36,686 bases of DNA from an uncultured Candidatus Melainabacteria bacterium (lineage in GTDB: Bacteria > Cyanobacteriota > Vampirovibrionia > Gastranaerophilales > Gastranaerophilaceae). The position numbers and the translations under genes were made by a program. How positions within the stretch are numbered: position 1 is the first letter of the stretch; every line of letters starts with the position of its first letter. The stretch is from NCBI GenBank assembly GCA_934747335.1, contig CAKVGS010000021.1, forward strand, positions 1 to 36,686, read 5' to 3'. The notes under the pieces were generated by a model. It saw only the letters and a program-made list of their open reading frames with translations. It did not search any database and was not told the DNA's origin. This document shows positions 1 through 7,245 of this stretch, in pieces.

Positions 1-1
1 A

Positions 2-415
2 TCTTGTACGGGTGGGCTTTTGAGTTCTAAATTAACGGATGTAAGTGGAAGTTCGGCTTTTGTTCATTTGAATTTTGTTACTTATTCTAACGAAGCTAAA
101 CACAAAATCCTTGGTGTCAGTAATGAAACTTTAGAAAAATTTGGTGCTGTGAGTGAAGAATGCTCAATTGAGATGGCAAAAGGCTTGCATAACGTAACAG
201 GTGCTGATATTTGTGTTTCAACAACAGGTATTGCCGGCCCTACTGGTGGAAGTGCCGAAAAACCTGTCGGTTTAATGTATTCTACAATTTATACAAAAAA
301 TAAAACTGAATCGTTTAAAGTTCTGCTTTCTCCTGATATAGAGCGAATACAAATGAAAGAAGCTTTTGCACAAGCCGTTTTAGAAAAAGTTTACACTTTT
401 TTGCTTTTTGTATAA
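2..415 (+). CDS. cinA: CinA C-terminal domain / nicotinamide-nucleotide amidase, 5' end outside window
   Basis: This is the C-terminal part of a CinA-family protein. In the family this domain (PncC) deamidates nicotinamide mononucleotide to nicotinic acid mononucleotide in pyridine nucleotide salvage. The frame is open from base 2 and begins inside the family motif SCTGGLL, with the catalytic serine of the usual ESCTGG motif at the very edge. The later motif GIAGPTGGSAEKPVG is also characteristic. A TTG at 20 is a possible start, but it would cut off the catalytic motif, so the gene almost certainly begins upstream. I cannot tell whether it is a full two-domain CinA (about 410 residues) or a stand-alone PncC. 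It is followed 9 bp later by the TonB-C/TPR gene on the same strand, whose probable promoter lies inside the 3' end of this gene. Confidence 0.88.
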   Translation, partial: SCTGGLLSSKLTDVSGSSAFVHLNFVTYSNEAKHKILGVSNETLEKFGAVSEECSIEMAKGLHNVTGADICVSTTGIAGPTGGSAEKPVGLMYSTIYTKNKTESFKVLLSPDIERIQMKEAFAQAVLEKVYTFLLFV

Positions 416-418
416 AAT
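390..418 (+). promoter_or_regulatory. Sigma70-type promoter of a leaderless gene (TonB-C/TPR)
   Basis: TTTACA (390-395), 17 bp spacer, TAAAAT (413-418), then exactly 6 nt to the ATG at 425. The predicted transcription start falls on the start codon, and no Shine-Dalgarno precedes that ATG. The promoter lies inside the end of the preceding gene. Inferred from consensus match and spacing only. Confidence 0.45.
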
Positions 419-424
419 TAAATT

Positions 425-1240
425 ATGGGGTTGAGTACAAAATATCTCGTTTTTTTAGGCGTTTTTGTAATGCTTTTATTTCCTGTGTACGCATCAGAAT
501 TTGATTATAATAAGTACAGAGGTAATATAGAGCTACAAAACGACTTTGCTTCTTATATGAATACTTTACAAGCAAAAATTCAACGGAATTGGAATCCTCC
601 TGATTTTGTAGAAGATGGTGATGCGACTGTTATGTTTAAAGTTACAAGGTGGGGGAAAGTTGTGAGTGCGGAATTCGTAAAAAGCTCTGATGATGAACTT
701 TTTAATGAATCCGCGATGGAAGCTTTGAGAAAATCGGAACCTTTTGATAAATTCCCTGCTACAACTACAAAAGATGCTCTAACAATAAAATATAATTTCC
801 ATACTTCAATTGTAAAAACGGATACAATGCGTGAATACGTTGATAGTGCAGATAAATTTTACAATGTAGATAATCAACAAGCTTTAAAATACATTAATTT
901 AGCTATTGATGAAGTAGAAGGTGATATTGAATCATATTTTTTATACGAAAAAAGAAGTAAAATCAAAAAATCATTGGGTGACATAAAAGGTGCAAATGAA
1001 GATTATGCAGAATCTAGAAGACTTAAAGAAAAATATGATTTAAAACGAATTAAAACTTGTAAACTCATTGCAGAAATGGAACATACTCCATTTTCATATT
1101 TCTATTTGGCGCATGCTTATGAAATTGCAGGCGATTATGAAAACGCTTTAGATGCGATTGATAAAGCAATTGAATTAACAGAATTAAATAATCAATATAA
1201 AAGATATCGTGCTGAGTTGGAACAAAAACACGGACAATAA
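425..1240 (+). CDS. Secreted TonB C-terminal-domain protein with TPR tail
   Basis: This 271-residue protein starts with a hydrophobic signal segment (residues about 6-23, ending near VYAS). Residues about 45-125 then match the TonB C-terminal fold: an NWNPP motif, a beta-strand region with the usual FKVTRWGKVVSAE pattern, the SSDDELF turn, and ALRKSEPFDKFP, the equivalent of the family's A-PF-P signature. The C-terminal half is helical with a clear TPR at about 225-257 (FYLAHAYEIAGDYENALDAIDKAIEL). The lack of a proline-rich spacer and the apparently cleavable signal suggest a periplasmic protein rather than a true TonB energy transducer. TonB-C plus TPR secreted proteins are common in Cyanobacteria and relatives, usually without known function. 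It lies 9 bp after the cinA stop but has its own likely leaderless promoter. Confidence 0.75.
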   Translation: MGLSTKYLVFLGVFVMLLFPVYASEFDYNKYRGNIELQNDFASYMNTLQAKIQRNWNPPDFVEDGDATVMFKVTRWGKVVSAEFVKSSDDELFNESAMEALRKSEPFDKFPATTTKDALTIKYNFHTSIVKTDTMREYVDSADKFYNVDNQQALKYINLAIDEVEGDIESYFLYEKRSKIKKSLGDIKGANEDYAESRRLKEKYDLKRIKTCKLIAEMEHTPFSYFYLAHAYEIAGDYENALDAIDKAIELTELNNQYKRYRAELEQKHGQ

Positions 1241-1314
1241 TATTTCCTATTGGGCTCGCCTCCATTCTATCCCTTCCAGAGAAGACACCGGTGCACATGC
1301 AAAATTTCATCAAA

Positions 1315-1386
1315 TGAACGACACTCGCGCTGCGAATGTGCACTCTTGCGCTTGCTAAAAACGTTCGCTGAGCGAATGATGTTCAA
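1315..1386. repeat. Short palindromic repeat, family of GAACGACA-ended elements
   Basis: TGAACGACACTCGCGCTGCG at the left is answered by an inverted CGCTGAGCGAATGATGTTCAA-like end on the right. The ends match the terminal repeats of the larger elements at 2005-2193, 6207-6593 and 36601 onward, so this is a minimal or decayed copy. The 325 bp between the flanking genes (1241-1565) holds this repeat and the inverted repeat at 1441-1545; I see no gene or clear terminator there. Confidence 0.6.
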
Positions 1387-1440
1387 TTTATTGTAGATTG
1401 TGTTGGACAATTGTCATCCAACATGACAAATACACAAGAG

Positions 1441-1545
1441 TTATTGGTGCAAAAAATTGCACCCTACAATTGAAAAAGAAATATATGTTCGATTTTGAAC
1501 GTATTTTATTCAAGAAATGTAGGGTGCAATTTTTTGCACCAATAA
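1441..1545. repeat. 105 bp inverted-repeat (MITE-like) element
   Basis: Perfect 28 bp inverted repeats at 1441-1468 and 1518-1545 flank a 49 bp AT-rich centre. Each arm contains its own smaller palindrome around GGTGCAA-AAAA-TTGCACC. No coding potential is credible inside. The structure resembles a non-autonomous transposable unit or a strong cruciform-forming repeat. I did not see a convincing target-site duplication. Confidence 0.7.
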
Positions 1546-1565
1546 TACAAGTTTTTTATAATATT

Positions 1566-1913
1566 TTACTGTTTTTTGATTAAACCTGTTTTCATTTTAA
1601 ATTCATATTCATTCATGAATGAAAATTTTTGAATTAATTTTCTAAATTGGTCTTTTTTCGTCAAAACAATAGGTGCTTTTCCTTCTTCTTTTGCATATAG
1701 GATATGTGAAGCTGCACCATTTTCAAATCCTTTTCCGTAGCTTATTGTAAGATGGTCAGAATTTGGTATTTCAGAAAATCTTCTTACTGCAGAACAGAAT
1801 TGTTTATATTGTCCTTTTGATTGTTTTTTTAAATAACCGTCAGCCGCATCCAAAAATTTACCCTCAATATTAGCTCGAAAAGCAGGTTGTTGATAAGATA
1901 TTGTGTTGTTCAT
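1566..1913 (-). CDS. Hypothetical 115-residue protein with N-terminal PAFRA motif
   Basis: I do not recognise this protein. The start is well supported by AAAGGAG placed 5 nt before the ATG. No signal peptide or membrane segment is visible; the C-terminal half is basic and helical (KKDQFRKLIQKFSFMNEYEFKMK). The N-terminus has QQPAFRAN, similar to QAPAFKAQ near the N-terminus of the protein at 26926-28302, hinting at a shared short N-terminal tag in this lineage. On its strand it lies downstream of the helicase gene (2195-4489), separated by about 280 bp that contain a repeat, so it is probably a separate transcription unit. A TTGTAAC half-site lies about 80 bp upstream. Confidence 0.6.
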   Translation of the reverse strand: MNNTISYQQPAFRANIEGKFLDAADGYLKKQSKGQYKQFCSAVRRFSEIPNSDHLTISYGKGFENGAASHILYAKEEGKAPIVLTKKDQFRKLIQKFSFMNEYEFKMKTGLIKKQ

Positions 1914-2004
1914 ATGTACTCCTTTCTCTTATATATAAACTTGTCAAAATAAATTTTGCCAGATGTTAAAAATGACTGTAATAAAATGTTACAAACACAA
2001 TAAA

Positions 2005-2193
2005 GTTGAACGACATTCGTGCCGCGAACGTGCAGCGATTAGCTGCGATAGTGAGCGTGAAAGTGCAAGCTCTACTTGCTAATCAGCCATTTTATCTAAC
2101 GCTCGTAAGAGCGTAGGAAACTATTGCGTAATATCTCTTTCTTTTGGTACTTTTCTTTCTCTTTGCTTCGCAAATAAAGAGAAAGAAAAGTAC
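2005..2193. repeat. Half-unit of the GAACGACA palindromic repeat with 18 bp-stem hairpin
   Basis: The element begins GTTGAACGACATTCGTGCCG and ends in a hairpin with perfect 18 bp arms (2147-2164 and 2176-2193) and an 11 nt loop containing TTCGCAA. Between these is a small hairpin ACGCTC-GTAA-GAGCGT (about 2099-2114). It matches the left half of the larger element at 6207-6593. The hairpin ends next to the helicase stop codon; it is not followed by a U-run on that strand, so it is not a typical intrinsic terminator. Confidence 0.75.
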
Positions 2194-2194
2194 A

Positions 2195-4489
2195 TCAATC
2201 TACATCAATCGGGCTTCTTTGAATCAAATTAATAGCTTCTCTTGCCGTAAATACTAAATCTTCAGGTATGTTGGCAATTGTACAGAATTGTCTTAAAACA
2301 TCAATTACGCGTTTGAAACATCTCACGATGTCACCTTCACCCATATCAACCTGATCAATAATATCATCCCACTCAGAACCGTTCACCCACATTTCAATTA
2401 ATGGTGAATAGTAGCCGTTAATGTACATAGGGTCTTCTACATCGTGATGTTTTTGTTTCTTTTCTAAATCACGGCGAATATCTTTAATTTTGTTCAAGCG
2501 TTTTCTAACAGTTGGAGAAAGTGGAAGTTGTGAATACAAATCAGCTCTCATATCTTCCGTTGTGATTGCACAAACTACACTTGCGAGTTCTGCCGGAGTC
2601 AAATTATCTAAAACACCTGAGAAAATAATTTGCGCCAAGAATAATTCGTTTTCTGAACGTAATTGTGAGATAGTAACTCCGCGCTCTGTCGGATAATTAT
2701 CTACAATATAACCGTAATCAATTAAAACAGCTCTATGAGATAAGAATTTATTCCAAAAAATATCTTTTTGTTTTTCAATTTCTTTATCCAAGTTTTTTTG
2801 CTTTGAAACATATCTATTCAATAAATCTATATTTTTCATGTGCTTCTTGAATAACTTACATGTATCACATTGATAAGAATGCATTTTTTCAAGCATAATT
2901 TTATTTTGACGTCCAAATTCTTGAGCTTCTTCCGTCAAAGGTCTGTTTTTTTTCTTTTCTTGTTTTTGAATAGTTTTGAATACGCGTCTGTTCTGAACGT
3001 AAATATCGCGAATTTTGTTATACTCTAACAAATCTTCATTTGTGCGTTTATAACAACAAACAAACGCATTACATTCATTAATTTTTTCATTAATTTCATC
3101 ATGTAATAAAATCAAAGGCTCAATTCTATAATTAGAGGAGAAATATCCAAAACTTTTAAGCACAAGCTCTTTTGCTTCTTCTAACGTGAATCTTTGAAGC
3201 AAATTCAAAACCATAGAATAGCTTGGCGAGAATTTGCTTTCAAGTGGATTTGCGTCACTTAATACAAGTTCTGCTACCTCTTCAGGAGTTTGGAAAGGTG
3301 AACCAACAATTGTAACATAGCCTATTTCGTCCATTCCGCGTCGTCCTGCACGACCTGACATTTGTAAAAATTCGCTCGGAGTAAGAATTCTGTGTCCGCT
3401 ATCGGTTCGCTTGCTTATAGAACTGATAACCGTTGAGCGAGCTGGCATATTGATTCCCGCAGCCAATGTTTCAGTCGCAAACACAACTTTTATCAATCCT
3501 TTTTGGAATAGTTTTTCAACTAACATTTTCCACCCCGGAAGTAATCCTGCATGATGCGATGCTACACCTTGCAATAAATATTCTATATGTTTATTTTTAT
3601 AAAGATATGGGTTTTCAGCTATATAATCATCTATAATTTGCCTAATTTCTGCTTGCTCTTGAGGTGTTACAAGGCAAAGTGACGCACAATTTTCCATTTG
3701 TTCATCACATTTTTTACGAGAAAATGTAAAATAAATTGCAGGCAACATGTCTTTTTCTTGCAAATTTCTTACAACGTCTTTAACCACATTTCTTTTTTGA
3801 ACAGCTTTACCGCGTTTAAATTCTTTCTTTTCGGGTTTGATTTTTTTATTCAAAGCTCCGCTTGGTGTAAGCAACGGTAATAAATTATTAGGCTGCGATG
3901 AGTCAAAGTAATAAAATCTCAAAGGAACCGGTCTAAAATCAGTATTGATTAGTTCCGTTTTTGAATGAACTGTATTAATCCAATCAGTTAATTTATCAGC
4001 GTTTGCAACTGTTGCAGAGAGTGCAATAATTTGGACGTTGGTCGGACAATAAATAATACTTTCTTCCCAAACCGTTCCGCGCTGTTCGTCATTCATATAG
4101 TGAACTTCGTCTAAGATTACATAACGTACATCTTTAAGGTTGTCTGTTACTGAACCGAAATTTGTACCATAAAGCATATTTCTGAAAACTTCTGTTGTCA
4201 TAACAACAATTTGCGCACTACGGTTTATTGAAGAATCACCTGTAAGAAGTCCGACTTTATCAGCACCGTATTTTTCTGAAAAGTCGTTGTATTTTTGGTT
4301 AGAAAGAGCTTTTAGAGGCGTTGTATAAAAGACTTTAAACCCTTTTTCTAAAGCGCAATGAATCGCGTGTTGAGCAATAACAGTCTTACCTGCCCCTGTC
4401 GGTGCACATACAACTACACTTTTCCCCTCTGATATACATTTACATGCATCTTTTTGAAAATCATCTAACTCAAAGGGAAAATCATACAT
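2195..4489 (-). CDS. Ski2-like DExH-box helicase with DSHCT-type C-terminus
   Basis: This 764-residue superfamily II helicase of the Ski2/Mtr4 type has all core motifs: APTGAGKT (Walker A, residues 29-36), TTPLKALSNQK (Ia), DEVH (127-130), SAT (158-160), a conserved HHAGLLPGWK, ATETLAAGINMPA and QMSGRAGRRG (motif VI, 376-385). Residues about 460-600 form a helical insertion containing CDTC, like the paired cysteines in other bacterial Ski2-like proteins. The remainder resembles the DSHCT region. Ski2-like helicases are usual in Cyanobacteria and Actinobacteria and are thought to unwind RNA during decay or ribosome metabolism; the bacterial role is not settled. The start is preceded by GAGG at a suitable distance and by a good promoter (4520-4548). 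The stop is TGA, which bears on the in-frame TGA at 29061. Confidence 0.9.
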   Translation of the reverse strand: MYDFPFELDDFQKDACKCISEGKSVVVCAPTGAGKTVIAQHAIHCALEKGFKVFYTTPLKALSNQKYNDFSEKYGADKVGLLTGDSSINRSAQIVVMTTEVFRNMLYGTNFGSVTDNLKDVRYVILDEVHYMNDEQRGTVWEESIIYCPTNVQIIALSATVANADKLTDWINTVHSKTELINTDFRPVPLRFYYFDSSQPNNLLPLLTPSGALNKKIKPEKKEFKRGKAVQKRNVVKDVVRNLQEKDMLPAIYFTFSRKKCDEQMENCASLCLVTPQEQAEIRQIIDDYIAENPYLYKNKHIEYLLQGVASHHAGLLPGWKMLVEKLFQKGLIKVVFATETLAAGINMPARSTVISSISKRTDSGHRILTPSEFLQMSGRAGRRGMDEIGYVTIVGSPFQTPEEVAELVLSDANPLESKFSPSYSMVLNLLQRFTLEEAKELVLKSFGYFSSNYRIEPLILLHDEINEKINECNAFVCCYKRTNEDLLEYNKIRDIYVQNRRVFKTIQKQEKKKNRPLTEEAQEFGRQNKIMLEKMHSYQCDTCKLFKKHMKNIDLLNRYVSKQKNLDKEIEKQKDIFWNKFLSHRAVLIDYGYIVDNYPTERGVTISQLRSENELFLAQIIFSGVLDNLTPAELASVVCAITTEDMRADLYSQLPLSPTVRKRLNKIKDIRRDLEKKQKHHDVEDPMYINGYYSPLIEMWVNGSEWDDIIDQVDMGEGDIVRCFKRVIDVLRQFCTIANIPEDLVFTAREAINLIQRSPIDVD

Positions 4490-4519
4490 AAAAATACCTC
4501 TTTCAACTATTCTAACCTA

Positions 4520-4548
4520 ATTGTAACATAGATTGCCCATCTTGTGAA
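4520..4548 (-). promoter_or_regulatory. Sigma70-type promoter of the helicase gene
   Basis: Read on the reverse strand: TTCACA, 17 bp spacer, extended -10 TGt-TACAAT. The predicted start lies about 24 nt before the helicase ATG, leaving room for the GAGG ribosome-binding site. Confidence 0.5.
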
Positions 4549-4590
4549 TGTTTAAAAAATAGGTGAGAAGTATGTTTAATTTAAAACTTT

Positions 4591-4606
4591 TGTTAAGTTT
4601 TGTAAC
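4591..4606 (+). promoter_or_regulatory. Tandem direct repeat TGTTAA-N4-TGTAAC (HLR1-like box), copy A
   Basis: Two half-sites 10 bp apart (TGTTAA, GTTT, TGTAAC), about 80 bp before the glycine-rich gene. The reverse complement reads GTTACAAAACTTAACA, one base off the cyanobacterial HLR1 pattern. A tentative -10, TATACT (4641-4646), begins 35 bp after the box and has no good -35, as expected for an activated promoter. The helicase promoter is on the other side. Confidence 0.5.
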
Positions 4607-4686
4607 AAATCTAGAAATAAATGAAATTAAATAACGTTTCTATACTTTATATATATAACGAATATAAAATCTACGAGGTACGAATT

Positions 4687-5907
4687 ATGGTAAGATTAAA
4701 TTGTCACAGCGCATTTAAACATTACGAAATGTTCCATCATTCCTATGGTGATGTAATAAACATTGGCAGTAATAACACAACCATTTTCAACATGGGTACC
4801 GGCTTTGGTGGCGGAAGCTTTTGGAGCGGTCTTGGTTATGGCTTGGGCAATGGCATCGGAAGTATATTCGGCGGTTTATTCGGTGGCGGAATGGGCGGAT
4901 TCGGCAATTACGGCGGTTATGGAATGAGTCCGTTCGGAATGGGCGGATTTAGTCCATTTGGTAATATGGGTACTTGGTGGAATTCTATGAGCACAGGCGG
5001 TGGTGCTCGTTCTGGCAAGAGTGCAGATAGTGACTGTACTTGTCATTGTAAACATGACAAAGCCTCTAACGACAAATCTTGCAATGATCCTGATTTGAAA
5101 AAAATCAATGGCTTTAGAGATGCTGTACAAGGCATACAAGATTTAGATAGCCCTGACAAAGCAAAAGTTAAAGCTAAATATGATGAAATTGTAAAAGCTA
5201 AGAAAGACCAAGATGATACTCATAAAGCTGAAAATACAGCTGCTTATGACAATTTATTGGAAGATTTACAAAAAATTGCTGATAAAAACGGCTGGGGCAA
5301 TCTTGACAAAGAAGCAAAAGTCGGTATCGAGAACCCTGAAAGTACGGTTAAGCCAAGTGATTCAAACAAACCGGGCAAATCTGATGGTGTAAACAACGCA
5401 GATGGTGCCGGTGCAAAAGATGGAAATTCTGACATATCAAAATTAACGCCGGAACAAATTAGTAAATTGACGGCTGAGCAAATTTCAAAACTAACACCTG
5501 AGGAAGCAAAAATGTTACTTGGTAAATTAGGTGCATTAAACGAAAATGGCGATGGTGTCAATGCAACTACAAACCTTACAAAATTGCTTTTAGCTCAACA
5601 ATCAGGCTTGCCATTATCCTGCGGACATAATAAATCCTTAACTAATATTCAAGGTGCAGATGCATATTTAAAAGGCAAAATCTCAAATGTAACTCTAAGT
5701 GGTGAAAATATAACATTTGAGATTGAGACAGATAATATGAAGTTAAAAATGAAATGTAAAGCTGATAGCTCTTCATATCAAATTGACAAAACAATAGAAC
5801 AAAAAACTCAAATTTATAAAGATGCTAAATCAGGAATTACTTATGAAATTGTTAAAGACGAAGAATATGGAATAAGAGAAGGTGCTCCTGCTGCAAATAG
5901 AAAATAA
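4687..5907 (+). CDS. Glycine-rich protein with ISKLTPEQ repeats
   Basis: I do not recognise a family for this 406-residue protein. I start it at ATG 4687 because GAGG stands 9 nt before it; an upstream in-frame ATG at 4621 has no ribosome-binding site. Residues about 35-105 are an extreme Gly/Phe/Tyr/Met-rich low-complexity tract (runs such as GFGGGSFWSGLGYGLG). A cysteine-histidine cluster (CTCHCKH) follows, then a charged helical region (about 130-200), a spacer rich in Gly, Asp and Asn, and three tandem octamers ISKLTPEQ / ISKLTAEQ / ISKLTPEE. The C-terminus (about 330-406) is a beta-rich charged segment. No signal peptide or membrane helix is evident. An HLR1-like box precedes it and a strong terminator follows. 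Confidence 0.7.
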   Translation: MVRLNCHSAFKHYEMFHHSYGDVINIGSNNTTIFNMGTGFGGGSFWSGLGYGLGNGIGSIFGGLFGGGMGGFGNYGGYGMSPFGMGGFSPFGNMGTWWNSMSTGGGARSGKSADSDCTCHCKHDKASNDKSCNDPDLKKINGFRDAVQGIQDLDSPDKAKVKAKYDEIVKAKKDQDDTHKAENTAAYDNLLEDLQKIADKNGWGNLDKEAKVGIENPESTVKPSDSNKPGKSDGVNNADGAGAKDGNSDISKLTPEQISKLTAEQISKLTPEEAKMLLGKLGALNENGDGVNATTNLTKLLLAQQSGLPLSCGHNKSLTNIQGADAYLKGKISNVTLSGENITFEIETDNMKLKMKCKADSSSYQIDKTIEQKTQIYKDAKSGITYEIVKDEEYGIREGAPAANRK

Positions 5908-5910
5908 ATA

Positions 5911-5939
5911 AAAGCTCCGATATCGGAGCTTTTATTTTA
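5911..5939. terminator. Bidirectional intrinsic terminator
   Basis: A perfect 22 bp palindrome (AAAGCTCCGAT and its complement, 5911-5932) with T-rich tracts on both strands lies between the glycine-rich gene and the convergent 60-residue gene. The stop codon of the reverse gene lies within it. Confidence 0.85.
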
Positions 5940-6114
5940 TAAAAACATATTTCCCACCAAATCTATCAACTTCCTTGCTAGTTTCAAGCGGAAGTTTTTT
6001 TAAAAATTCACCCAAATTGCACATAATCGGATTTGAAACGAACAAATTTCCTTTTACGTTCAATATTTCATTTCTCGTCAAAAGCTTTGTTACGGCTTCT
6101 TCACTGGCAAACAT
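5932..6114 (-). CDS. Small hypothetical protein, 60 residues
   Basis: I choose the internal ATG at 6114 (MFASEEAVTKLLTRNE) because AAAAGGAGT lies 5 nt before it, the same ribosome-binding pattern as the gene at 1566-1913. The upstream ATG at 6156, which would give 74 residues, has no Shine-Dalgarno. The product is a soluble, mixed-charge protein ending GGKYVFIK with no domain I know. A competing forward-strand frame (5975-6184) has no ribosome-binding site and is rejected. The gene shares the terminator palindrome at 5911-5932 with the convergent glycine-rich gene. Confidence 0.5.
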   Translation of the reverse strand: MFASEEAVTKLLTRNEILNVKGNLFVSNPIMCNLGEFLKKLPLETSKEVDRFGGKYVFIK

Positions 6115-6206
6115 TGGGACTCCTTTTGTGTGTTGGTACATGGGAGAGTTTAACATTAATAATAAAGTTTTTCAAGTTGTTTGATTTATAAATGAAAGTT
6201 GTTAAT

Positions 6207-6593
6207 TTGAACGACATTAGCGCCGCGAGCGTGCAGCGATTAGCTGCGATAGCGAGCGTGAAAGTGCGGGTTCACCCGCTACATCCATTTTATCAACGCT
6301 CGTAAGAGCGTAGGAAACGGTAGCGTGTTTTCTCTTTCTTTTGGTCCTTTTCTTTCTCTTTACCTCGCAACAAAAGAGAAAGAAAAGGACATTTCAAAAA
6401 AACTTTTTATTTTATTTCAAAATAGTTCTTACTTTTTTCTTTTTTGTTGCGAAATAAAAAGAAAAAAGTAAGCAAAAAAGAAAAATAACGCACTGTTTTC
6501 TACAACCTTACGGTTGTGGTCTGAATGGATGTAGCGGGTGAACCCGCACTCTTACGCTCGCTAAAAAACGCTCGCGGCGCGATTGTCGTTCAA
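6207..6593. repeat. 387 bp composite palindromic element (two inverted half-units)
   Basis: The ends are inverted copies of each other (TTGAACGACATTAGCGCCGC at left, its near complement at 6570-6593). An inner inverted pair GTGCGGGTTCACCCGCTACA recurs at about 6263 and 6530. Inside are two long hairpins: 18 bp arms at 6344-6361/6373-6390 and 17 bp arms at 6428-6444/6456-6472. Both loops are 11 nt, with CTCGCAA in one and its inverse TTGCGA in the other. There are also small hairpins ACGCTC-GTAA-GAGCGT (left) and ACAACC-TTAC-GGTTGT (right). No protein is encoded. The half-unit at 2005-2193 matches the left side. Confidence 0.8.
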
Positions 6594-6690
6594 CATTGAT
6601 TTTATTCTATTTTAGAGATTTTTCAAAAAATTATCATGGACAGTAGTGCCGGCCTTCGGCAATGATGTATCTCCAATATCCAAAAGCCGT

Positions 6691-6764
6691 AACCCACCCG
6701 TATCTGTAAGGCTCAGCAAAGCTTCACCAACAGCTCCGACCTCCCTATCCATGGATGTTGCTAA
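6691..6764 (-). repeat. Interspersed repeat, CCTCCATGGATAGGGAGG family, copy 1
   Basis: About 70 bp running from CATCCATGGATAGGGAGGTC to CAGATACGGGTGGGTT on the reverse strand, near-identical to copies at 13693-13763 and 17396-17465, with a more divergent copy at 36358-36421. It contains small hairpins and no credible coding. It occupies part of the gene-free stretch 6115-6995. Confidence 0.7.
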
Positions 6765-6807
6765 CGCCATCTGCGAACGACTTTTGGAAAGGTTGGGATG
6801 GGTTTGT

Positions 6808-6905
6808 GTAACCCCTCTCTTTGGGAGAGGGCAGAAAATCGAATTGAGAGCCAACAGCTTTGGGGCTCGAAATTCAGATTTTCGGGTGAGGGTTCAAGCC
6901 GGAGG
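6808..6905. repeat. Interspersed repeat, CCTCTC-GAGAGG / GGGTGAGGG family
   Basis: CCCCTCTCTTTGGGAGAGGG, then GAAAATCGAATTGAG, and GATTTTCGGGTGAGGGTTCAA. Related copies lie at 11395-11490 (inverted) and 13613-13685, with fragments at 9273-9402 and 11245-11370. The hairpin-rich, non-coding layout is typical of small bacterial interspersed repeats. Confidence 0.65.
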
Positions 6906-6941
6906 CAAATTCTATTTTTTACTCCTAATGTATTTAATGTA

Positions 6942-6970
6942 TTGTAACTCCTTAAAATATAAACTATAAT
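6942..6970 (+). promoter_or_regulatory. Sigma70-type promoter of the 82-residue gene
   Basis: TTGTAA (6942-6947), 17 bp, TATAAT (6965-6970). The predicted start is about 19 nt before the ATG at 6996, with AGGAGA in between as ribosome-binding site. Confidence 0.65.
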
Positions 6971-6995
6971 TATAAAAAATAGGAGAATAGAGAAC

Positions 6996-7244
6996 ATGTT
7001 ACCAATCATAACAGAAGATATGTCCGAAGAAATTTTTACAGAAACATTCCAAGATGTGCAAGCTTGGAGAAAGAACATGGTTCAGTATCTAAAAGAAGAA
7101 AATCCTGAAATTAATTCTGCAATTTTAGAAGTTGCAAAACATGATGAAAGTATCGATTTAAAAGCAGTTGCTCTTGGAGCATATCTAACATACAGATTGC
7201 TTGAAGTTGCAACAGAAAATGATGGACTTTCAATAGAAGAATAG
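6996..7244 (+). CDS. Small acidic hypothetical protein, 82 residues
   Basis: I do not recognise this protein. It is acidic and predicted helical (MLPIITEDMSEEIFTETFQD at the start, a helix around AVALGAYLTYRLLEVA at about 55-72), with no signal or membrane segment. The start is well supported: promoter at 6942-6970, AGGAGA 9 nt before the ATG. It converges on the secreted-protein gene with a single base between the two stop codons and no terminator between them, so the two transcripts probably overlap at their 3' ends. Confidence 0.7.
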   Translation: MLPIITEDMSEEIFTETFQDVQAWRKNMVQYLKEENPEINSAILEVAKHDESIDLKAVALGAYLTYRLLEVATENDGLSIEE

Positions 7245-7245
7245 T

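Noticed and set aside
1398..1583. Forward open frame of 61 codons.
   Set aside because: It runs through the inverted repeat at 1441-1545, has no ribosome-binding site and resembles no protein.
2005..2193. Regularly spaced repeats suggesting a CRISPR array (also at 6207 and 36601).
   Set aside because: There are no short direct repeats with unique spacers and no cas genes; the structure is inverted and palindromic.
4517..4526. TGTAAC half-site near the helicase gene as an HLR1-like box.
   Set aside because: It is better explained as the complement of the helicase -10 element TACAAT, and no tandem partner is present.
6612..6969. Open frames on both strands in the repeat block.
   Set aside because: They translate the CCATGGATAGG and GGGTGAGGG repeats and have no initiation signals.
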